Source: JAVBSX01 sp031549565 (GTDB taxonomy: Bacteria; Planctomycetota; Planctomycetia; Pirellulales; Thermoguttaceae). From it: a DNA stretch of 14,234 nucleotides. The notes beneath the pieces were generated by a model that saw only the letters and a program-made list of their open reading frames with translations, searched no databases and was not told where the DNA came from. Shown here piece after piece: positions 1 through 9,400 of this stretch (position 1 is its first letter; each line of letters starts with the position of its first letter). The position numbers and the translations under genes are program-made. Location of the stretch: assembly GCA_031549565.1 (NCBI GenBank), contig JAVBPO010000141.1, positions 1-14,234 of the forward strand. The letters are read 5' to 3'.

Positions 1-1
1 G

Positions 2-1129
2 CATGAGGTTTTAAGCGACTGGAATCAATTGGTTCCGAACACGGCCGTTCTTCTTTCCGGCGGCGTAGACAGTACATTGATCCAAGTTCACTGGAATCGC
101 ATCTGGCATGAGTTTCATGCGAAGAACGAAAAACCGAAGAGTGTTGCGGTTGTTCTGGATCATCCGCATACGAAACCGGATTTCGATTACACCATGACCG
201 CGGTGGAGGAATGCGGAACGGAGCACATAAATATCATGCAACCGCTCCTGACGGTCGACTTGATGAAAGATGTGTTTGCTCAGACCGGCGAAATGCCAAA
301 CCATGTTCAATCTTTCTTTTTTTGGACGCTTGCAAAAGGGATGAAGAGAGAGGGGCTCCATGCAGGAATCAGTGGTGAAGGGGCCGATGGTCTTTTTGGT
401 TCGGGAGGGCCATCTTTACTGCTTCAAGCCAGAGGACTTAAAAACCAATTCCCTTTACGTATGATACGTTCATGGATCGCTTCTCTGGGTAATTTGCTCA
501 AACCTGATAATTATCGCTCGAAACTTTTCACACTCTCCTGCCACTTGGATGATTTGAATTGGGAAGGACACCCGTTTAACCAAGCAGCCGCGTTTTGTCA
601 CTCGGAAACAGTACATCGAACTTTTACCGATGAATCTGTTTCCAATGTTTTTACGTTTCGCCGCAAAAAAATCCAAGAATATGGCGTACCGCGAGATTCC
701 GATTATCTTCAATGGACAAATTTAGCCGGGTATTTTTTTGAAGGTATCAATACCGCAGCCTATTGGGGACAGATGTTTTTATCCAACGGTGTGCAAATGT
801 ACAGCCCCTTTCAGGATTCCAGGATCGTTCGGGTTGCTTCCAATATCGATCTGTCCGCCCGTTTTGTGATCAACAACCCTAAGCAGATTCTCAAAAAAGC
901 CTTGCTTCGGCATGTCTCCTTGGAGTTCGCCAATCGTCCGAAATTATCGTTCGGGCAGCCGATTTTCGAATGGTTGTCTCCCGGTGGTTGCCTGCGTGAC
1001 GCGGCGGAAAATATTGCCGACTATTCGTTTATGCCGAAAAAAGTCAAACAGGATATTTTGGATAAACCGAATTGGATTCTGTGGTCCTTACTTTGTTTTG
1101 ATTTGTGGCATAAGGAGTTTATCGGTTGA
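2..1129 (+). CDS. Asparagine synthase family protein, C-terminal synthetase domain (5' partial)
   Basis: The frame is open to the left edge, so the start and any N-terminal glutamine amidotransferase domain lie outside the window; the TTG at 29 is only an internal codon. What remains is the ATP-dependent synthetase half. It shows the PP-loop SGGVDST (about 55-76) and the second nucleotide-site motif SGEGADGLFGSG (about 371-406). Family members activate a carboxylate as an acyl-AMP and transfer ammonia, normally from glutamine, to it; the classic substrate is aspartate. Here the usual acidic residue after SGEGxD is Gly and the usual GGY is GSG, so true asparagine synthesis is uncertain. Homologues in polysaccharide loci are thought to amidate sugar acids or other substrates. 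It lies 65 bases upstream of a CapK-type ligase, with a flippase after that, which points to a surface-glycan role. GC content is low (roughly 40% in hand-counted stretches). The family call is secure; the substrate is unknown. Confidence 0.85.
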   Translation, partial: HEVLSDWNQLVPNTAVLLSGGVDSTLIQVHWNRIWHEFHAKNEKPKSVAVVLDHPHTKPDFDYTMTAVEECGTEHINIMQPLLTVDLMKDVFAQTGEMPNHVQSFFFWTLAKGMKREGLHAGISGEGADGLFGSGGPSLLLQARGLKNQFPLRMIRSWIASLGNLLKPDNYRSKLFTLSCHLDDLNWEGHPFNQAAAFCHSETVHRTFTDESVSNVFTFRRKKIQEYGVPRDSDYLQWTNLAGYFFEGINTAAYWGQMFLSNGVQMYSPFQDSRIVRVASNIDLSARFVINNPKQILKKALLRHVSLEFANRPKLSFGQPIFEWLSPGGCLRDAAENIADYSFMPKKVKQDILDKPNWILWSLLCFDLWHKEFIG

Positions 1130-1194
1130 TAGAGTCACTACCGTAATTCGTTTTTATATTCCCCCCAATATTTTTTCATTGCTCGGCGCTTATT

Positions 1195-2610
1195 ATGGAC
1201 TTATATCATTTTTTCTTGAAGAACATACTTTTCCCATTAGATGTGGTCCGGAAAAAAGAAACAAACCTGTTTCACTATTTAAGGGAATTCGAGCAAACGC
1301 AATATCAATCACCTGAGGAAATCCAAGAATTGAATTGGTCGAAGTTGAAGTCGATTATCAGCCACGCTTACAACGAAATACCCTATTACACTAAAACTTT
1401 CAAGGCCGCCGGCGTTCACCCCAAAGATATTCAAAAGGAAGACGACCTTCTCCGGTTTCCTATCTTGGAAAAAAAGCAAGTTCAGGAACATCTTGCGGAG
1501 CTTCGAGTGCCGGATTGGTCTGTCAAGGATTTAGTAACGGACCAAACGGGAGGGTCCACAGGAACACCGGTTAAATATTACTACAGTAATGATCGACGAA
1601 TTTCGCGCGCTGCAGCGGCTTACCGTCATGATCGTTGGGCTGGTTGGGACATTTGTGACAAAATCGCGGCACTCTGGGGAGCCGCAAGGGACAACGTTCC
1701 TCCTAAGCGACTTCTCAATAAAATCCATAGTTTTTTTCTAGGACGAGGAATTTTATTTAATACTTCGCAGTTCGGGGAAGAAGATGTTCTACGTTTCAAT
1801 GAACAAATGAAGAGGTTTCGTCCCAAAGGTATCTTGGGGTATGCAAACGCTTTGGCTGTTTTTGCTCGCATCCTCAAAAACAATGGATGTATCGCCTATC
1901 AACCACATTCTATTATTGCCTCTGCCGAGATCCTGCCCCCGGAAGACCGTGTTATCATTGAAGAGGTTTTTGGCTGTTCCGTATTCAACCGATACGGATC
2001 GCGGGAAACATCGGTCATTGCCAGTGAATGCAATCGCCACGAAGGTTTGCACGTGATGGCGGAGGGTTTGCACATCGAATTGGTGCAACGCGGACGCCAT
2101 AGTGAACCAGGTGAAATGGGTGAAGTGTTAGTAACGGATATGTTGAACCTTCCGATGCCATTGATTCGTTACCGTATTGGAGACACCGCATCTTGGTCAG
2201 GAAAAATATGCTCTTGCGGACGAGGGCTCCCGATGCTATCGGGACTTCATGGACGTGTTACAGATTTTTTAGTCGCGGATTCGGGGAGTTTGTCTTCCGG
2301 CGCATCATTAACAGCGTTAATTATTTCTAAACGGCCGTCACTGAAGCAAGTCCAGATTTATCAAGAAAAACAAGGTGAAGTTCTCTATCGGATCGCGACC
2401 GGCAAGAATATTCCCGCATTGCCTGAAGACTTGGATTACATAAAGGAAAAGACGGCAGTTTACCTTGGTCGTGGAACGAAAGTGGATTTCGAATTTGTCG
2501 ATGAAATCCCAAGGACTGCTTCCGGTAAATATCTGTTTTCCATTTCTAAAGCCATTCCGAATGAATTTCGTGCAAGCAATCTTCATGCCAACGAGCAATT
2601 TAGCGAATAA
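1195..2610 (+). CDS. Phenylacetate-CoA ligase-like (PaaK/CapK family) adenylate-forming enzyme
   Basis: A 471-residue protein, the usual length for PaaK/CapK proteins. Motifs seen: the phosphate-binding loop TGGSTGTP (residues 118-125), NRYGSRE (265-271) in the position of the adenine/acid-binding motif, YRIGD (326-330), a CSCGRGLP element shared with PaaK-type enzymes, and PRTASGK (439-445), whose Lys matches the catalytic lysine of the mobile C-terminal domain. The enzyme is therefore expected to be active in adenylating a carboxylic acid; whether CoA is the acceptor cannot be told. CapK-like members occur in many capsule and exopolysaccharide clusters and are assumed to supply acyl or aryl groups for glycan modification. 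It sits between an asparagine-synthase-like gene and a flippase on the same strand. The ATG at 1195 gives a normal N-terminus, with no clear Shine-Dalgarno sequence. Family certain, substrate unknown. Confidence 0.88.
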   Translation: MDLYHFFLKNILFPLDVVRKKETNLFHYLREFEQTQYQSPEEIQELNWSKLKSIISHAYNEIPYYTKTFKAAGVHPKDIQKEDDLLRFPILEKKQVQEHLAELRVPDWSVKDLVTDQTGGSTGTPVKYYYSNDRRISRAAAAYRHDRWAGWDICDKIAALWGAARDNVPPKRLLNKIHSFFLGRGILFNTSQFGEEDVLRFNEQMKRFRPKGILGYANALAVFARILKNNGCIAYQPHSIIASAEILPPEDRVIIEEVFGCSVFNRYGSRETSVIASECNRHEGLHVMAEGLHIELVQRGRHSEPGEMGEVLVTDMLNLPMPLIRYRIGDTASWSGKICSCGRGLPMLSGLHGRVTDFLVADSGSLSSGASLTALIISKRPSLKQVQIYQEKQGEVLYRIATGKNIPALPEDLDYIKEKTAVYLGRGTKVDFEFVDEIPRTASGKYLFSISKAIPNEFRASNLHANEQFSE

Positions 2611-2694
2611 TCAAGCCGCACAACACATTGGTGAGAACAATAATACTTCTTGGAGCATTGTGAATCGAAGCCGTTTCAAATCAAAGCCTTTTTC

Positions 2695-4248
2695 ATGTCC
2701 GACAAAAAGCAGCATTTCGGAAATCTTCTCAAAGGTGTGGGGTTCGGGGTCGTCAATCTTTTCGTCGCGCTTGCCATCGGGTTTTTCTTGGCACCCTATA
2801 TCCGTAATACGTTAGGCGACCGTCTCAACGGAATCTGGATTCTCGCGGGAACTTTCGCCGGAACTTTTGCGCTGATCGACATGGGAATCGACGGTGCGGT
2901 CGCTCGCTATTTCACCTTTCACTTCGCCAAGGGAGACAAGGAAGAATGCATGCGATTATCCAATACCGCCTTCTTTCTTTACCTGGCGCTTGGCTTCATC
3001 GGTTTCGAATATATTACGCTCCTCGGTTGGGGGGCTTATGTGCTCAATCCGAATATGCAAGATCGCGATCTGTTGTTGATCGTCGTTTTCATCAACGCTG
3101 TCATATTCGGTATCAGCTTTCCCCTTAAGGCACTGACCGGAATTGTCAACGGAACGCTTCGCCAGGAATTAACCGGTTCCCGCGATTTGTTCTTCCGGGT
3201 CTTAACCGCTTTCGTGACGTTCGGGGTACTGTACTATGGCGGGCGGCTGATCTCCATGTCTCTTGTCGGTTTGGTCTTTACGCTAATCAATATGGTCATT
3301 CTTTACCGTTTGGTTTTCGTCGTCTTTCCCGAATTCCGGTTTCGTCCGACGTTCTTTCGACGTGAACTTCTCGGCAAACTTTTTTCGTATGGTTTTTCAA
3401 CATTTCTGGCGTTCCTCGGCGGTATGATGAGAAATAACGGAAATCTTTTCTTCCTGGCTGCAATGGTCAGTATCGACTCCATCTCTCTCTATTCAATCAT
3501 TTCACTTTCATTAACGTCGCATTTTTTCAATTTGACGGAAATGATTTGCGGCAATTGGCTAATTTACTGGGTTACATTTCTTGTCGCGGATGAAGATGAT
3601 TCCCTTTTGAAACAAACGCTCAATCTCGCTTACAAATTCAGTACGTACATCTCGACGTTCATTGCGTTTGGTTTGATCTTTTGGGGGTACGATTTCATTT
3701 GGAGATGGATTGGCGAAGACGCTGTTATTGCGTATCCCAGTCTTGTCCTGTTGACGCTCGGAGTATGGGTGTCGCAGTGTCAGGTTCCGAATTCAAAATA
3801 CCTGTTCGGAATCGCAAAACATCGTCTCGTCGGTTACATTTCGCTATTCAGCGCAGTCGAAGGAATATTGTTGACCTTCATTTTTCTCAAACTCGGCTGG
3901 GGAATTAATGGTGCCGCTTTGAGTACGTTGATCGTTGTTCTTATCGAGCGTGGAATCGTGATACCTTGGTACACGTGTAGGGTCCGTGGAATTTCCTGTG
4001 CCGCTTATCATTTTCGGATTTTCACCTATATGAGCAAGGCTTTGGCGGCTTGTGTCGTTCCTTTGATCATTTCCTGGTTTCTGCTCGGTCCGAGCTATCC
4101 GCGATTGTTCCTCGTCGGCGGGCTTTCCGTGTTGACCTATTTTCCGGTGATTTATTGGATCGGTTTCAATAAAAGTGAAAAAGAACAATTAAGCGGAATG
4201 GTTCTGAAAAAACTGTTTCACGGTAAATTCGTGCCAAAAACTTCGTGA
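2695..4248 (+). CDS. Wzx-type polysaccharide/lipid-linked oligosaccharide flippase (MOP superfamily)
   Basis: An integral membrane protein of about 517 residues made of roughly 12-14 hydrophobic segments separated by short, often basic loops, the pattern of oligosaccharide flippases of the MOP superfamily. The N-terminal stretch (KGVGFGVVNLFVALAIGFF, then a Leu/Gly-rich helix with a DMGIDGAVARY segment) resembles the first two helices of Wzx/RfbX proteins. Such proteins move undecaprenyl-linked glycan units across the inner membrane. The frame can be extended to a TTG at 2650, but the ATG at 2695 (MSDKKQHFG...) leaves a short basic lead just before the first helix and is preferred. There is no strong ribosome binding site. 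It lies 84 bases after the ligase gene and 25 before mqnE, so it is probably co-transcribed with the two upstream genes. The lipid-linked substrate cannot be inferred. Confidence 0.85.
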   Translation: MSDKKQHFGNLLKGVGFGVVNLFVALAIGFFLAPYIRNTLGDRLNGIWILAGTFAGTFALIDMGIDGAVARYFTFHFAKGDKEECMRLSNTAFFLYLALGFIGFEYITLLGWGAYVLNPNMQDRDLLLIVVFINAVIFGISFPLKALTGIVNGTLRQELTGSRDLFFRVLTAFVTFGVLYYGGRLISMSLVGLVFTLINMVILYRLVFVVFPEFRFRPTFFRRELLGKLFSYGFSTFLAFLGGMMRNNGNLFFLAAMVSIDSISLYSIISLSLTSHFFNLTEMICGNWLIYWVTFLVADEDDSLLKQTLNLAYKFSTYISTFIAFGLIFWGYDFIWRWIGEDAVIAYPSLVLLTLGVWVSQCQVPNSKYLFGIAKHRLVGYISLFSAVEGILLTFIFLKLGWGINGAALSTLIVVLIERGIVIPWYTCRVRGISCAAYHFRIFTYMSKALAACVVPLIISWFLLGPSYPRLFLVGGLSVLTYFPVIYWIGFNKSEKEQLSGMVLKKLFHGKFVPKTS

Positions 4249-4273
4249 TTTCTCGTACTCTTCGATCGATTCC

Positions 4274-5323
4274 ATGATAAACGATCTTACTTTGAGTCCT
4301 CCCCTCGATTTTGCAACGGGAGTCCGTCTTTTTCAACCGGAAATCGATCTGCATCGGCTCGGCGTTCTCGCCGACGCCCGAAAGCGGGAAATCAGCGGGC
4401 TCGACGTCTATTACAACGTCAACGCCCACTTGAACCCGACGAACGTCTGTAAGTTCCGTTGCCCGCTTTGCGCGTTCAGTTGCGATTCCGGCGACGCGAA
4501 AGCGTATCGACTTTCCGATTCGGAAATCCTCGGCGTCGCGGAAAACGCCGTGAAAGACGGTTGTTCCGAACTCCATTGGGTCGGCGGAATTCCCGACGAC
4601 TTGCCGTACGACTGGTATGCCCGAACACTCGCCGCGATTCACGCCCGATTCCCGACATTAAAAATCAAAGCGTGGACCGCCGTTGAAATTCTCCACTTCG
4701 CTCAAACGACCGGACGAACGGTTCGCGACATTCTCGCCGAATTGAAATCGCTCGGTTTGTCCGCTTTGCCCGGCGGCGGCGCGGAAATTTTCGATCCGGA
4801 AATCCGCCGACAAATCGCGCCCGACAAACCCGACGCTGAAGACTGGCTCGACGTTCACAGAGCCGCCCACGAACTCGGAATCCCGACGAACGCGACGATG
4901 CTGTTCGGATCGCTCGAGTCGCCGCGACATCGGGTCGATCACCTTCTCCGACTCCGGGATTTGCAGGACGAATCGATTCGCGAAAACCGTCCGGCGCGAT
5001 TTGACACCTTCGTTCCGCTCGTGTTTCATCCGCCGGGAACGGCGTTCGCCCATCTGCGGATGATACCGCCGCACGAAATCCTGCGTACGATTGCGATCAG
5101 CCGGTTGATTTTGCACAATATTCCGCACGTCAAAGCGTATTGGGTGACGCTCGGCGTCGAACTGGCTCAAATCGCGCTCGGATACGGCGCCGACGATTTC
5201 GACGGGACCGTTCAAAAGGAACGCATCCACCATGACGCCGGTTCCCTCGCTCCGACCGGCTTGACCGAACAACGCATCCGGGAGTTGATCACCGAAACGG
5301 GCCGCGTTCCGGTCAAGCGTTGA
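4274..5323 (+). CDS. mqnE: Aminofutalosine synthase (radical SAM), menaquinone biosynthesis
   Basis: A 349-residue radical SAM enzyme. C59, C63 and C66 in NVCKFRCPLC form the CxxxCxxC site for the 4Fe-4S cluster. Further family signatures are HWVGG, PGGGAEIF, the TNATMLFG segment followed by ESPRHRVDHLLRLRDLQDE, FVPLVFHPPGT, and the C-terminal GTVQKERIHHDAG. These fit MqnE better than MqnC. MqnE joins SAM-derived adenosine to 3-[(1-carboxyvinyl)oxy]benzoate to make aminofutalosine, an early step in the futalosine route to menaquinone, in the cytoplasm. The length is slightly below the usual ~370 but no motif is missing. It starts 25 bases after the flippase gene, yet its GC content (about 57-60% in hand-counted stretches) is far above that of the upstream genes, so the shared strand may be accidental. 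No other menaquinone gene is present. Confidence 0.9.
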   Translation: MINDLTLSPPLDFATGVRLFQPEIDLHRLGVLADARKREISGLDVYYNVNAHLNPTNVCKFRCPLCAFSCDSGDAKAYRLSDSEILGVAENAVKDGCSELHWVGGIPDDLPYDWYARTLAAIHARFPTLKIKAWTAVEILHFAQTTGRTVRDILAELKSLGLSALPGGGAEIFDPEIRRQIAPDKPDAEDWLDVHRAAHELGIPTNATMLFGSLESPRHRVDHLLRLRDLQDESIRENRPARFDTFVPLVFHPPGTAFAHLRMIPPHEILRTIAISRLILHNIPHVKAYWVTLGVELAQIALGYGADDFDGTVQKERIHHDAGSLAPTGLTEQRIRELITETGRVPVKR

Positions 5324-5644
5324 AAATTTCACATGTCGAAAATTTTTGTCGCTCTACTTCTCAATCTGTTTCCAGCAAATTATTTTTGTTAGAATAAGGC
5401 TGTCGCCAGAAAGTAATACGGCTAAAATACTAATGAGGTACACGGTGTCATTCTGAGCGCAGTGTACTCACGGAGCGAAGAATCTGGTGCATCCCATCAA
5501 CACGCATTGCGGTAAGCTTGCCGGTTGAAACCAGATTCTTCGGAGTACCTCAGAATGACAATGGCGTGCGTATTACTTTTCCGGAGTGTTGGAATCGGTT
5601 CCAATCCGCTTTGGGTTTCGCTGTCTCACTATTATCACACAACA
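5324..5644. other. Intergenic region between mqnE and the carbonic anhydrase gene
   Basis: About 320 bases without a supported gene. The first part (5324-5445) is AT-rich, including runs such as AAAATTTTTG and AAATTATTTTTG, with no convincing hairpin terminator. The second part is the inverted-repeat element at 5446-5560. The last 84 bases should hold the promoter and leader of the carbonic anhydrase gene, but no good sigma-70 promoter pair was found; TATTAT at 5630-5635 lacks a matching -35 box. Confidence 0.6.
5446..5560. repeat. Short inverted-repeat element (REP/MITE-like, TGTCATTCTGAG ends)
   Basis: The left arm begins TGTCATTCTGAG (5446-5457) and ends GAAGAATCTGGT (5477-5488). The right arm is the mirror image, ACCAGATTCTTC (5530-5541) and CTCAGAATGACA (5549-5560). 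Both 12-base blocks match perfectly in inverted order, with a shared GTACTC-like stretch between them, so the whole could fold into a long hairpin with an apical loop of about 40 bases. The left arm carries extra bases compared with the right. From memory, TCATTCTGAGCG...GAAGAATCT sequences recur as dispersed palindromes in many bacterial genomes. No target-site duplication is evident at the ends, and no transposase is present in the window, so it would be a non-autonomous element if mobile. Confidence 0.75.
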
Positions 5645-6451
5645 ATGAATCGCTTCAGTTTGGTCTTGGTCGGTCTGTTCATTTTTTCTCCATGTTTTTG
5701 CACCTTTGCCGAAGATCACTCTTCGGGCGTTTCGCCGGGGGAAGCGTTGGAAAAGCTCAAGGAAGGGAACCAACGATTCGTGGAAGACAAAGCAGAGCAT
5801 CCCAATGCCGATAAAGATCGGCTTGCCGACACGGCGAAAAACGGGCAATATCCGTTTGCGACGATCCTTTCGTGCAGCGATTCGCGGGTTCCGCTTGAAC
5901 TTTTGTTCGACCAGGGATTCGGCGACATTTTCGTCGTCCGCGTTGCCGGCAACACCAGCGGCGGCGACGAGATGGGGTCGCTGGAATACTGTGTCGATCA
6001 TTTGGGAACGCCGCTGTTGGTCGTGCTGGGACACACGAAATGCGGAGCCGTGACAGCCGCCGCGACTCATGCGGAAACGACCGACCATCTTACGAACATG
6101 ATCCAACGCATCGAACCGGCGACCGAAGAGGTTCAAAAAGCGAATCCGGATAAAAAACCGGAGGAACTGATTACGAAAATGGTCGAGAAAAACGTCTGGA
6201 ATGCCGTTGAAACGATCCTCGCCGACAGCCGGGTGATCCGCAAGCTGGTCGAAGAGGAAAAGGTCGAAGTGATCGCCGCGATGTATGATATCGAAACGGG
6301 AAAAGTTACATTTTTGGGCAAACACCCCAAACAAGACGAAATCCTCAAAAAGCCGATCGTGAAAAGATCGCTGCGGGAAAACCGTCGCGTCTCGCCCCGC
6401 TCTCGAAGCCGGGACAACTCCAGAACGCCTCAGGGAATGCAAGCGATGTAG
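5645..6451 (+). CDS. Beta-class carbonic anhydrase, exported
   Basis: A 268-residue protein that interconverts CO2 and bicarbonate. Zinc ligands are visible: C77 in SCSDSR (with the D79/R81 dyad), and H130 and C133 in GHTKCGAV. The block from GEALEKLKEGNQRFVE to the Cys/His motifs is typical of the bacterial beta class. The first 22 residues (MNRFSLVLVGLFIF, then SPCFCTFA) form a signal peptide with a likely type I cut after TFA, so the enzyme should work outside the cytoplasm. The frame stays open upstream to 5525, but those codons lie in the inverted-repeat element and would bury the signal peptide, so the ATG at 5645 is chosen. The final ~33 residues are Arg/Ser-rich and unlike the rest; they may result from a frame change at an A-run near 6347-6351. 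It converges with the next gene, 33 bases away. Confidence 0.9.
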   Translation: MNRFSLVLVGLFIFSPCFCTFAEDHSSGVSPGEALEKLKEGNQRFVEDKAEHPNADKDRLADTAKNGQYPFATILSCSDSRVPLELLFDQGFGDIFVVRVAGNTSGGDEMGSLEYCVDHLGTPLLVVLGHTKCGAVTAAATHAETTDHLTNMIQRIEPATEEVQKANPDKKPEELITKMVEKNVWNAVETILADSRVIRKLVEEEKVEVIAAMYDIETGKVTFLGKHPKQDEILKKPIVKRSLRENRRVSPRSRSRDNSRTPQGMQAM

Positions 6452-6484
6452 GACGACGATACCGTTCACTTTCCGGCGGACGTC

Positions 6485-9400
6485 TTAATCCAGAGTCCGT
6501 TGCGATCGTTTCCAGCTCGGCCAAATCAGCGCCAACCAAAGGAGTGGGATGAGAATCAGGCCGATGAAACCCGGCGGCAAAAGAAGCCAAAGCACGACGG
6601 CGACGAAACAACCGACGAAAAACGGGTACTGACGGTACAGCCGTCGCGGGTGAATCCAGCGAACCAGGATAATGCCACCGGCAATCGCCAGAAGGCCGAG
6701 ACTCCAACGGACCGTTTTGTTTTCAAAAATCGTGGGTTTTTCCGTGACCGAGATCACATTGAGCGTTCGAACCCCCTCTCCGGCAACTCCGAACAGGTAT
6801 GCGATATTCTCGGAGTAACTCATACGAAACGCGGCATAAGCGGCCGATTCGTTGATATCGCCTTCGATCTCACGACCGGCCGCTTGAAGCGAAGGAAGAA
6901 TCGATTTGTCGTACGATTCGGCCAGTTCGCGAGCGAGTTGTTCCGGTCGTTTTCCCGAATCGAGGATTCTTTTCATCGAATCGGGAACCTTGCCGGACGA
7001 TTGAAAAACCGATCTCTTCCACGAAGACGGCGAATCCAACTGTCGCGACAAAAGGAGCGAATCGAGTTCCCGGCGAAATCCCCACCAACTTCGTCCCCAG
7101 AGCGAAAACCAATTCGCGACGTCGCCCGGCGACGATGCACCCGTTACGGAAGTACCGGTCATCATCTCTTCCATGTTCGAAAGCCGGATCATGTCCATGA
7201 GAATCAGGCACGGAACCGCATCCCGTGCGACAAGCGGCAACACGGTTTCCTTGTTCTCCAAGTCGGCTTCCGCGTAGGTTCGTCCCAAAGCCCCGGACTC
7301 CCCTTGAAACTGGTCGACATAGAAACGCGTCGGATGGGATCGGGCCGGCGATTCCATCACGAGCGTCCAAATGGTGCCAACGACATTGGTGGATTCCAGA
7401 TACGGCAATTCGAGGGACAGCGACTGGATTCCTTCTGCGGTGTACAAAGGGAGCATCCCCTGGTTTAACGTCGGGTCCGCGGGACCGTTTTGCTCGCCGT
7501 TCGCGGAAACGGACTCCTCCGCAAGAAGATGATCATTCGAATCCGAAGCGGAAGGCAAACGTCCGCGAAAAACGACTTCGATTTTTTGCGGAAGCTGGTT
7601 CGCCCAGATGTCGAACTTCCATCGGCCGGTCGAAAGCGGAGTTCCGCGCGTCATGACACCGCCCGATGTGATGGAAACGAGTTCGTAAGGCTGGGGCAGA
7701 ACCAGGACGCAATGGTCCGCCCCTTCTCCCCGAAGATCGAACGAGGAAACGCCGGAAACATACCCGTTTTTACGTAAATAGAGATGAACGTCGTTGAGTT
7801 GAACCGTCGAACGATTATCGGACGAATTGATTCGGGCGCTATATTCCGGTCCGGAAACCGCCAGAACTTCGAAGTTTTCCGCCGTGCTGGGTTGCGTCGG
7901 CGCGGAACCGGCGGAATTGAAATTTTCCTCCTTCGGGGGGCTTTCGCTCGAAATCGCTTCCCCGGACGCCGTCGAAGAATCGCGTGTGACCGACCGGAGG
8001 AATTGAAGGATTCCTTCCGCATCCTTGGCCTCCACGGCGGAAAGTTGATTCTTGTCCCATCGGATCGGTCGTAAAAGATGATCGGTCGGTAAAACGACGT
8101 AATGCTTGATCGGGAACGGTTCGTTCGGAAAAATTCGGGGAAGGAAGGTCGTTTCCGTCGAAGCGCCCAAGGAGGCTTTAAGAGTAAACAGCACCTTCCC
8201 CGTAAGTGGTTGGTTGGGCGTCAAAAGAATGTAGCGGTTTCCCTCTTCAAGAATTTCGTCCATTTTCATCGGCGGAACGACCGTCGGAGGAAAGACACAT
8301 TGCTCGTCGTACCGCAATCGAAAGGAATTGAGCTCCCCTTTTTCAACGGTCAGGTCGAACGTTATGGTCGGCTCGAATCGGTTGGTGTTGAGATTCCAAA
8401 CGAGTTGTGTAATCTGACGCCCTGAAACGAACGGCGTGTTCGGACTCAGCGCGAATCGGGCCGCCGAAGCGGGCGGAACGTCGGTTTTCAGAGTTTTCAC
8501 CGTCCAGGAACCGATCGGAATTCCTTTGGAAAATTCCGGTTTGCTCGGCGGGAGTACCTTCCCTTTGGTCCAGTTGTCCGGAATCGAAAAGTCCTGGATC
8601 ACCAGCAGCGGATCGCGGAATAGATCGACCTGATATTCCTCTTGGTCGACCCGGTCGGCCCGAATCAAAGCGACTTCGCGGTTGAGTTCCTCGGGAGGAA
8701 CCGGGCTGTGTCCGCGGAGAGAAATCTCATACTTGTCCCGCAACGGACGTTCGGACAGAATCGACAAAATTCGATATTGGGGTAAGGAAGAACCCGTCGA
8801 TTCCGCCGATACGCCGGTACCGGTCCCCGACGGCGGTCGTGAAGGGTCGTCGTCGTTCACACGCCAGTCGATCGGGAGCTGGTACGGTTCACCGCCGACG
8901 GTCTCGTTCGCGCGAACTTCGACGTGATCGATCCGCAGGGATTCCGGTAGGAAAAACGAACAATTGAAATGTGGAACATCGGTCTCGAAGGCGGCTTCCA
9001 CGAACCAGTCCGAACGGTTTTGACGCAGCACCACCGATTGCCCGACCTTTGCGTGAACGGTCGGGGGTTTAACGCGAATCGACATGGTCCCGGTGGGAGG
9101 AGCCGCTTCAAAATCGTAAGCGGCCAACAAACGCTCCTCAATGGGCGTTCCCCAATCTTGCTGAAATCGGTCGAGACTGATCGTCGAAAGAGGGAGTGAT
9201 TCCACTTCCAACGTCGGGGAGCTGCGAACCGCGAGCCAGCATTTCCCAAGTCGGTGAGACGGCCTGGGAATTTCGGGAAACCGAACATCGCCGATACCCG
9301 AAAAATTCCTTAAAAAATAGTTGACCCGAAGCGTGAGATGACCGGAGATCGGCTCTTTGAAAAGCAGCCGGGTCAAACCTTCGGCGGGAACGCTGGTTTC

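Noticed and set aside
4658..5332. 224-residue minus-strand frame
   Set aside because: Antisense to mqnE, whose radical SAM motifs are clear; the product is Arg-rich and featureless.
5589..5604. TTGGAA-TCGG-TTCCAA palindrome upstream of the carbonic anhydrase gene, considered as an operator
   Set aside because: A 6-bp stem is common by chance and no regulator gene is nearby.
5525..5644. Upstream extension of the carbonic anhydrase frame
   Set aside because: It begins inside the inverted-repeat element and would place 40 unrelated residues before a clean signal peptide.
5573..6469. 298-residue minus-strand frame
   Set aside because: Antisense to the carbonic anhydrase gene, whose zinc ligands and signal peptide make the plus strand certain.
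6500..7468. 322-residue plus-strand frame
   Set aside because: Arg/Gln/Asn-rich product without motifs, fully antisense to the same large gene.
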